The notes under the pieces were generated by a model. That model was not told the DNA's origin. It was given only the letters and a program-made list of their open reading frames with translations, and did no database searches. Shown piece after piece: positions 6,599-10,831 of a DNA stretch of 10,831 nt (position 1 is its first letter; every line of letters starts with the position of its first letter). Origin of the DNA: an uncultured Cellvibrio sp. Lineage in GTDB: Bacteria; Pseudomonadota; Gammaproteobacteria; Pseudomonadales; Cellvibrionaceae. The translations under genes were made by a program, and so were the position numbers. The stretch is taken from positions 1 to 10,831 of the forward strand of contig CAMLOU010000140.1 in assembly GCA_946481735.1 (NCBI GenBank). The letters are read 5' to 3'.

Positions 6599-6649
6599 AT
6601 AGTGAGCCTCTTTCACAACCATCTCCAGCAGAATATTTTCACTCACTAT
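6599..6649 (-). promoter_or_regulatory. Possible stem sequestering the phoR ribosome site
   Basis: In the phoB-phoR transcript, ATAGTGAG (plus-strand 6642-6649) is perfectly complementary to CTCACTAT (6599-6606), with a U/G wobble possible at each end and a 35-base loop. The second arm lies exactly between the AAGAGG ribosome site and the TTG start of phoR, so pairing would hinder initiation. This is read from sequence only; the loop is long and no covariation is known. Confidence 0.35.
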
Positions 6650-6711
6650 CGCGTGGAAATATGACTTTTCTTCGCGCGGGATATAAAAATTTCTGCCCAC
6701 CGGTCTTGTTG

Positions 6712-6729
6712 AAAACGCCTGTGCGTTTT
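6712..6729 (-). terminator. Short hairpin after phoB, possible attenuator
   Basis: AAAACGC and GCGTTTT form a perfect 7-base stem around a 4-base loop, 13 bases downstream of the phoB stop. The stem ends in Ts but no longer T-run follows on the minus strand. It is flanked by two copies of ACCGGTCT (6699-6706 and 6732-6739). It may terminate part of the phoB transcripts and so lower phoR expression. Confidence 0.35.
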
Positions 6730-6742
6730 TAACCGGTCTGAA

Positions 6743-7441
6743 TTATGCGTCGGCCTTGGTGGAGAAACGATAACCGGTACCGCGCACAGTCTGGACCAGG
6801 TTTTCGTGGTTGTCGACGGTGAGGGCTTTACGCAAGCGGCGGATGTGCACATCCACCGTACGCTCTTCCACATAGACGTTGCCGCCCCACACATGGTCCA
6901 GCAGTTGGCTGCGAGTATAGGCTCTTTCCTGGTGGGTGAGGAAAAATTCCAGCAGGCGATATTCCGTCGGCCCCATATCAACCGCCTGGTTGTTGATTGT
7001 CACCCGGTGACTGGCCGGATCGAGGCACAAACCCTGCACGGTGATAGGGTGGCCATTAACCTGCGGGTCAGCGCGGCGCAATACCGCCTTCAGGCGGGCG
7101 ACCAGTTCGCGGGGGGAGAAGGGTTTGGTGATGTAATCGTCGGCCCCGACTTCAAGGCCCTGGATTTTGTTGTCTTCCTCACCTTTGGCGGTGAGCATGA
7201 TGATGGGTACATCGGCGGTCACGTCGTCGCGCTTGAGGCGGCGCGCCAGCTCAATACCGCTGGTGCCGGGCATCATCCAGTCCAGCAGGATCAGGTCAGG
7301 CTTTTCATCCACAATCAACGCATGGGCGTCCTGTGCATTGCTGGCTTCGATACACTGATACTCGGCCATTTCCAGTGCGACCCGGAGCATGTCGCGAATG
7401 GCTGACTCGTCATCGACGATCAAGATTTTACGCCCACTCAT
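6743..7441 (-). CDS. phoB: Phosphate-regulon response regulator PhoB
   Basis: The 232-residue OmpR/PhoB-class transcription factor binds Pho boxes when phosphorylated by PhoR and recruits RNA polymerase to phosphate-starvation genes. The receiver domain (1-120) has the acidic pocket Asp10/Asp11, the phospho-acceptor Asp54 (LILLDWMMPG), Thr84 and Lys106 (TKPFSP). The C-terminal winged helix (about 130-228) has the recognition-helix region ERTVDVHIRRLRKAL (193-207) and the wing VRGTGYRF (219-226), both very close to E. coli PhoB. Length is standard. The ATG at 7441 is preceded by AGGTAGGA. A Pho box and -10 lie 50-80 bases upstream, so the gene is autoregulated and separated from ubiA by its own promoter. 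phoR follows on the same strand. Confidence 0.97.
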   Translation of the reverse strand: MSGRKILIVDDESAIRDMLRVALEMAEYQCIEASNAQDAHALIVDEKPDLILLDWMMPGTSGIELARRLKRDDVTADVPIIMLTAKGEEDNKIQGLEVGADDYITKPFSPRELVARLKAVLRRADPQVNGHPITVQGLCLDPASHRVTINNQAVDMGPTEYRLLEFFLTHQERAYTRSQLLDHVWGGNVYVEERTVDVHIRRLRKALTVDNHENLVQTVRGTGYRFSTKADA

Positions 7442-7490
7442 AATTCCTACCTGTTACCCGCTGATGGCTGAGAGCAATTGTTGCAAGCGT

Positions 7491-7524
7491 ATTAAATAAG
7501 CCCTGTGTTACAACTTTATGACAG
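7491..7524 (-). promoter_or_regulatory. Pho box and -10 of the phoB promoter
   Basis: The minus strand carries CTGTCATAAAGTTGTAAC (7507-7524), two CTGTCAT-like repeats separated by an A/T-rich 4-base spacer, a close match to the known PhoB-binding consensus. Ten bases downstream is TTTAAT (7491-7496), placed as in well-studied pho promoters, where the Pho box replaces the -35. The site should give positive autoregulation of phoB-phoR. CCTGTG and CACAGG flank the box as an inverted repeat. Confidence 0.85.
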
Positions 7525-7563
7525 CACAGGATTCAACGCAGCACCAGCAGCACAGGTAAATTA

Positions 7564-8463
7564 TCAGAGTTTATCGGCCACCACCCCGATAAAGATGGCC
7601 AGGCCCACCCAATTGTTGTTCATAAAGGCCTTGAAACATGCCTCCCGCTGGCGAAAGCGGATCAGGTATTGCTGGTAGGCAAACAGCGCAGCAGCCACGC
7701 CGAGGCTGAGGTAATAAAAGGTGCCCAGCTCGAAGCGCGAACCGACCATCACCAGGGCGTAAAGCGTCAGGGCCTGCAACACGCCCGTCATCAGGCGGTC
7801 CTGCTCACCAAACAGGATGGCCGTGGATTTCACCCCGATGCGCAAGTCATCGTCGCGGTCCACCATGGCATAAAAGGTATCGTAGACCACGGTCCACAGC
7901 ACCACAGCGGTATAGAGCAGCCAGACTTCCACACCGAGCGCCCCGCTCTGGGCGGCAAAGGCCATGGGAATTGCCCAGGCAAAGGCCGCGCCCAGCACTA
8001 CCTGCGGCAGGTGGGTGTAACGCTTCATGAAGGGATAACAAAACGCCAGTAACACACCCCCCACGGACAATTGGATCGTCAGGGGATTGGTTAATAGCAC
8101 CAGGCCAAAGGCCAGTAAACACAATCCGATAAACAAGGCGATAGCTTCGCCACCCGATACTTGTCCGCTGACCAGTGGCCGTTCACGGGTCCGTTTGACA
8201 TGGCCATCCACCTTACGATCAGCGAAGTCATTGATTACGCAGCCGGCGGAGCGCATCACAAACACCCCCAGCACAAAGATCACCAGCACATCCCAGCGCG
8301 GCACGCCATCGGCAGCCAGCCACAGGCTCCACAGCGTGGGCCACAACAGCAAGAGCGCACCGATAGGTTTATGCATGCGCATCAATTGCCAGTACAGGCG
8401 GGCGCGTTGGCCAATAGATAAAGCGGGTTGTTTAGCGGCGGGGCGTTGGCTAGGTTGAGTCAT
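7564..8463 (-). CDS. ubiA: 4-hydroxybenzoate polyprenyltransferase UbiA
   Basis: The 299-residue integral inner-membrane enzyme attaches the polyprenyl (octaprenyl-type) tail to 4-hydroxybenzoate, the second step of ubiquinone synthesis. It shows the two Asp-rich motifs that bind prenyl diphosphate through Mg: NDFADRKVD (78-86) and [13 protein letters not shown] (194-206), followed by the conserved [10 protein letters not shown]. About eight to nine hydrophobic helices fill the remainder, e.g. 36-50, 58-72, 107-125, 130-144, 180-194 and 250-266. The N-terminal [19 protein letters not shown] (27-45) is a hallmark of the family. It begins 18 bases after the ubiC stop, with a poor ribosome site (GGACAACAG), so translation is probably coupled to ubiC. 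No clear terminator separates it from phoB, although the inverted repeat around the Pho box lies 34 bases past its stop. Confidence 0.97.
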   Translation of the reverse strand: MTQPSQRPAAKQPALSIGQRARLYWQLMRMHKPIGALLLLWPTLWSLWLAADGVPRWDVLVIFVLGVFVMRSAGCVINDFADRKVDGHVKRTRERPLVSGQVSGGEAIALFIGLCLLAFGLVLLTNPLTIQLSVGGVLLAFCYPFMKRYTHLPQVVLGAAFAWAIPMAFAAQSGALGVEVWLLYTAVVLWTVVYDTFYAMVDRDDDLRIGVKSTAILFGEQDRLMTGVLQALTLYALVMVGSRFELGTFYYLSLGVAAALFAYQQYLIRFRQREACFKAFMNNNWVGLAIFIGVVADKL

Positions 8464-8481
8464 AGCAGATTCTGTTGTCCG

Positions 8482-9069
8482 TTATTGACGATGGGTGGAC
8501 ATCAAGGGTGGCGGCGAGGCCAGGGTGTCGACAAACGCGTCCAGGAAGACTTCGCTCACCAGCAGCGGTTTATCCTCCAGGTAAAACACCGAGCGCCGCC
8601 CCCACAAGGGCTTATCGCTGGTGAGCGGTTCCGGTACGTAGCCATGATGGCGTTTCAGCCGGCTCACAGCAATGGCACTGCGCTGCAAGTGTGGCTGACT
8701 GAACAAAAAGGCCCCCAGCGGACGAGCATCCTGTTTGCGCAAGTGCCGCAGGCTACCGGTCAGGCTGGTCAGGGGCAGCACGCTGCGGGCGAATACCCAG
8801 GGCTGCTGGTGGCCGCACAATACCACTTCGCGAATCAGCGCCAGCCCCGAGCGGCCCATGTTCAAACAACGCCATTCCGACAAGGCCGGCCGGGCGATCT
8901 GCTGGCGCAATACCTCGACATGAAAATGACCGTGACTGCGAGCCACCAGACGCGCCGTGAGTGAGCCTTTGTCCAGTAACCAGTCACACAGCACCGCCTC
9001 CGGGCGTTGCGCCCTGGGCCACTGCGCCAGCGGCTGCCATGTCACCCGGCCATTTATCGATAACCCCAA
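8482..9069 (-). CDS. ubiC: Chorismate pyruvate-lyase UbiC
   Basis: The 195-residue cytoplasmic enzyme converts chorismate to 4-hydroxybenzoate and pyruvate, the committed first step of ubiquinone synthesis, and supplies UbiA. Alignment by eye with E. coli UbiC places the product-binding arginine at Arg80 (ALIREVVLCG), the flap residues at RPLGAFLF (116-123), LWGRRS at 155-160, and the essential glutamate at Glu173 (PLLVSEVFL). It is some 30 residues longer than the E. coli protein, mostly in the N-terminus and in the HHGYVPEPLTSDK insertion (141-153). The start is TTG with CAGGAG 6 bases upstream; an in-frame TGA four codons earlier rules out a longer form. It is the first gene of the ubiC-ubiA operon and diverges from the HU gene across 197 bases in which I see no convincing promoter boxes. 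Confidence 0.93.
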   Translation of the reverse strand: MGLSINGRVTWQPLAQWPRAQRPEAVLCDWLLDKGSLTARLVARSHGHFHVEVLRQQIARPALSEWRCLNMGRSGLALIREVVLCGHQQPWVFARSVLPLTSLTGSLRHLRKQDARPLGAFLFSQPHLQRSAIAVSRLKRHHGYVPEPLTSDKPLWGRRSVFYLEDKPLLVSEVFLDAFVDTLASPPPLMSTHRQ

Positions 9070-9266
9070 AAGTCGCTCCTGTCACACATGTCGGCAAACC
9101 AGCGCGGAATTCTAGCAGGTTGGCACCGGGAGATTGGCCGGCAATCGACCCCGACCAACAAAAAGCTGCCGTTTTCACTGCCCCCCGGCGATCTGAGCGG
9201 GTACACTCCCGTTTGTCCAGCCTGCCACTACCGCGTCAGGACTATCGATACTTGAGGGCCCTTGCC

Positions 9267-9545
9267 ATGCATAAAACTGATCTCGTCGATCGGGTTGCCG
9301 ATCAAACTGATATGAGCCGCGACAAGGCGGATGCGGCGGTATCCGCCATGATTGAACACATTACCAATGCACTCAGCCGCGATGAATCGGTGTCGCTAGT
9401 GGGGTTCGGCAGTTTTGTAAGAAGCCATCGCGCCGCGCGCCAGGGGCGCCACCCGCAGACCGGCGATACCATTCAAATCGCCGCCAGCAGCAGTGTGTTG
9501 TTTCGGCCCGGTAAAGCGTTGAAAGACGCGCTGAATCCACAATAA
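9267..9545 (+). CDS. HU-family nucleoid DNA-binding protein
   Basis: The 92-residue protein has the full HU/IHF fold. Two N-terminal helices (MHKTDLVDRVADQTDMSRDK, 1-20, and the helix to about 38) support the dimer. Strands around VSLVGFGSFV follow, then the DNA-gripping arm RAARQGRHPQTGDTI, whose proline in HPQTG corresponds to the intercalating proline of HU. The C-terminal helix is RPGKALKDAL. It bends and compacts DNA as a dimer. GFGSF with AARxGRxPQTG fits HU better than IHF. The frame is open upstream to 8961, antisense to ubiC, but the ATG at 9267 has GAGGG 8 bases upstream and gives the normal family length. Pseudomonads also have an HU gene not far from ubiC, so the neighbourhood is conserved. 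The symporter gene starts 52 bases later with no visible terminator between. Confidence 0.93.
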   Translation: MHKTDLVDRVADQTDMSRDKADAAVSAMIEHITNALSRDESVSLVGFGSFVRSHRAARQGRHPQTGDTIQIAASSSVLFRPGKALKDALNPQ

Positions 9546-9597
9546 CAACAACCACCTGACTGAAACCCCACCACTGATAACAACGATCGAGGCTAGG

Positions 9598-10831
9598 ATG
9601 ACACTCACCAACCGAATCCTGCTGGGCATGATCCTCGGCATTATCGTCGGCATTTTGTTTAACCTGATTATCGCTATAGATCCGGATACCGGTTTGCCGG
9701 TAACGGCCTGGGGCGCCTGGCTTGATCGGGTGTTGATCAACGGATTTCTGGACGCGGTGGGCCAGATCTTTATCAAGTCGCTCAAATTATTGGTCGTCCC
9801 GCTGGTGTTTGTGTCGCTGGTGTGTGGCAGCGCCGCGCTCGGCGGCCACAGTCGTATGGGCGCTATGGCATTGAAGACGGTGACCTTGTATTTGCTGACG
9901 ACTGCCATGGCCATTGCTCTCGCCATTCTGGTGGCCTCGCTGATTCAGCCCGGTGAAGATGTGGACCTGACCATGGCCACCGGTTTCAACGCGATTGATG
10001 CGCCGGGTTTGAAAGAGACCTTTATCAATATCTTTCCGGACAATCCGATCCAGGCCATGGCCGAGGGCAATATGTTGCAGGTGATTGTGTTTTCCCTGCT
10101 GTTCGGCATTGCCATCTCCCGCAGCGAATCCCCCGCCGCGCAAAACCTGCAAGCCTTCTTCAACGACCTCAACACTGTGGTAATCAAGATGGTGCTGCTG
10201 TTGATGCACATCGCACCCTACGGTGTGTTCTGCCTGCTGGTGAAATTATTTTCGTCACTGGGCATTGATGCGGTGGTCGATCTGGCGCTGTATTTTTTTA
10301 CGGTGCTGCTGGTGTTGTTCTTACACGGCCTGGGCGTTTACGGTTTGCTGCTGAAATTATTGAGCGGCTTAAACCCGCTGATTTTCTTTCGCAAGATGTG
10401 GTCGGTGATGGTGTTCGGTTTCAGTACCGCCTCCAGCAATGCCACCTTGCCGATCACCTTGCGCACCGTCGAAAACGATCTGGGCGTGGACAACAAAGTA
10501 GCGTCTTTCAGTATTCCCCTCGGCGCTACCATCAATATGGACGGCACGGCCATCATGCAGGGCGTAGCCACGGTTTTTATTGCGCAGGCTTATAACATCG
10601 ACATTGGCCTGGGCGGCTATCTGCTGGTGATTCTCACTGCGACCCTCGCCTCCATCGGCACTGCCGGCGTTCCCGGCGTTGGCCTGGTGACCCTCGCGAT
10701 GGTATTAAATCAGGTGGGCTTGCCGCTGGAAGGTATTGCCTTGATTGTCGGAGTCGACCGTTTGCTCGATATGATTCGCACTGCAGTGAATATTACCGGC
10801 GATGCCATGGTATCTACGGTGGTTGCCAAAA
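9598..10831 (+). CDS. Dicarboxylate/amino acid:cation symporter (DAACS/SDF family), 3' end outside window
   Basis: The frame from ATG 9598 is open for 411 codons to the window edge, close to the whole protein, with no stop yet. This inner-membrane secondary transporter uses Na+ or H+ to import acidic amino acids or C4-dicarboxylates. Family marks are all present: first helix LGMILGIIVGILFNLI; the HP1 serine motif STASSNATLP (276-285); NMDGT (313-317) in TM7, which binds sodium; the HP2 tip GTAGVPG (354-360); and TM8 DMIRTAVNITGD (391-402). Asp391, Arg394, Thr395, Asn398 and Asp402 match GltPh Asp394, Arg397, Thr398, Asn401 and Asp405. The retained arginine points to an acidic substrate; which one is not decidable. 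GAGG lies 5 bases before the ATG. It may be co-transcribed with the HU gene. No frameshift is visible. Confidence 0.93.
   Translation, partial: MTLTNRILLGMILGIIVGILFNLIIAIDPDTGLPVTAWGAWLDRVLINGFLDAVGQIFIKSLKLLVVPLVFVSLVCGSAALGGHSRMGAMALKTVTLYLLTTAMAIALAILVASLIQPGEDVDLTMATGFNAIDAPGLKETFINIFPDNPIQAMAEGNMLQVIVFSLLFGIAISRSESPAAQNLQAFFNDLNTVVIKMVLLLMHIAPYGVFCLLVKLFSSLGIDAVVDLALYFFTVLLVLFLHGLGVYGLLLKLLSGLNPLIFFRKMWSVMVFGFSTASSNATLPITLRTVENDLGVDNKVASFSIPLGATINMDGTAIMQGVATVFIAQAYNIDIGLGGYLLVILTATLASIGTAGVPGVGLVTLAMVLNQVGLPLEGIALIVGVDRLLDMIRTAVNITGDAMVSTVVAK

Noticed and set aside
6806..7405. 199-codon plus-strand ORF opposite phoB
   Set aside because: It is the antisense shadow of a strongly conserved gene, with no recognisable domain or ribosome site.
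8428..8964. 178-codon plus-strand ORF opposite ubiC
   Set aside because: Antisense shadow of ubiC; its composition follows the complement of the real codons.
8961..9266. N-terminal extension of the HU gene, open for 102 codons
   Set aside because: It overlaps ubiC antisense, has no HU-like sequence, and the ATG at 9267 has a proper ribosome site and yields the normal HU length.
9396..10571. Several minus-strand ORFs opposite the HU and symporter genes
   Set aside because: Antisense shadows of the real plus-strand genes, which carry all expected family motifs.

Overview
The window reads as a chromosomal segment of a polysaccharide-degrading gammaproteobacterium close to Cellvibrio (Cellvibrionales/Pseudomonadales). 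This is inferred, not proven. The support is a modular pectate lyase whose domains are joined by poly-serine linkers, a style typical of Cellvibrio and Saccharophagus secreted enzymes, and a ubiC-ubiA-phoB-phoR order like that of pseudomonads. Nothing in the window looks like a phage, a plasmid, a transposase, a CRISPR array or an RNA gene.

Left part (1-3730). The first 64 bases are the start of a minus-strand DbpA-type RNA helicase. A plus-strand MipA/OmpV outer-membrane protein gene diverges from it. It converges, over a strong hairpin, on a large minus-strand secreted pectate lyase (signal peptide, discoidin-like domain, Ser linker, CBM35/6-like domain, Ser linker, PL1 catalytic domain, Ca-binding-like tail). 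The 295-base gap upstream of the lyase holds a leader hairpin, a short ORF with a good ribosome site, a 75-base paired palindromic (BIME-like) repeat and a terminator for the next gene.

Middle part (3732-5320). A minus-strand class I SAM methyltransferase and a plus-strand left-handed-beta-helix acyltransferase diverge from a shared region of about 100 bases. Their substrates are unknown; the pair resembles surface-polysaccharide tailoring genes. A second copy of the 75-base palindromic repeat, with a degenerate half copy, separates the acyltransferase from phoR.

Right part (5323-9069, all minus). ubiC and ubiA make the first two steps of ubiquinone synthesis (chorismate to 4-hydroxybenzoate, then prenylation). 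Downstream, phoB has its own promoter with a near-consensus Pho box, and phoR follows after 145 bases. The PhoB/PhoR pair would sense phosphate shortage and autoregulate. The phoR start (TTG) lies beside a possible stem that could mask its ribosome site.

Right edge (9267-10831, plus). An HU-type nucleoid protein is followed after 52 bases by a DAACS/SDF-family sodium- or proton-coupled dicarboxylate/acidic amino acid symporter that runs off the window. I see mostly ordinary genes. The points worth a second look are regulatory (Pho box inside an inverted repeat, phoR leader stem, strong orphan Shine-Dalgarno before dbpA) and the paired palindromic repeats.
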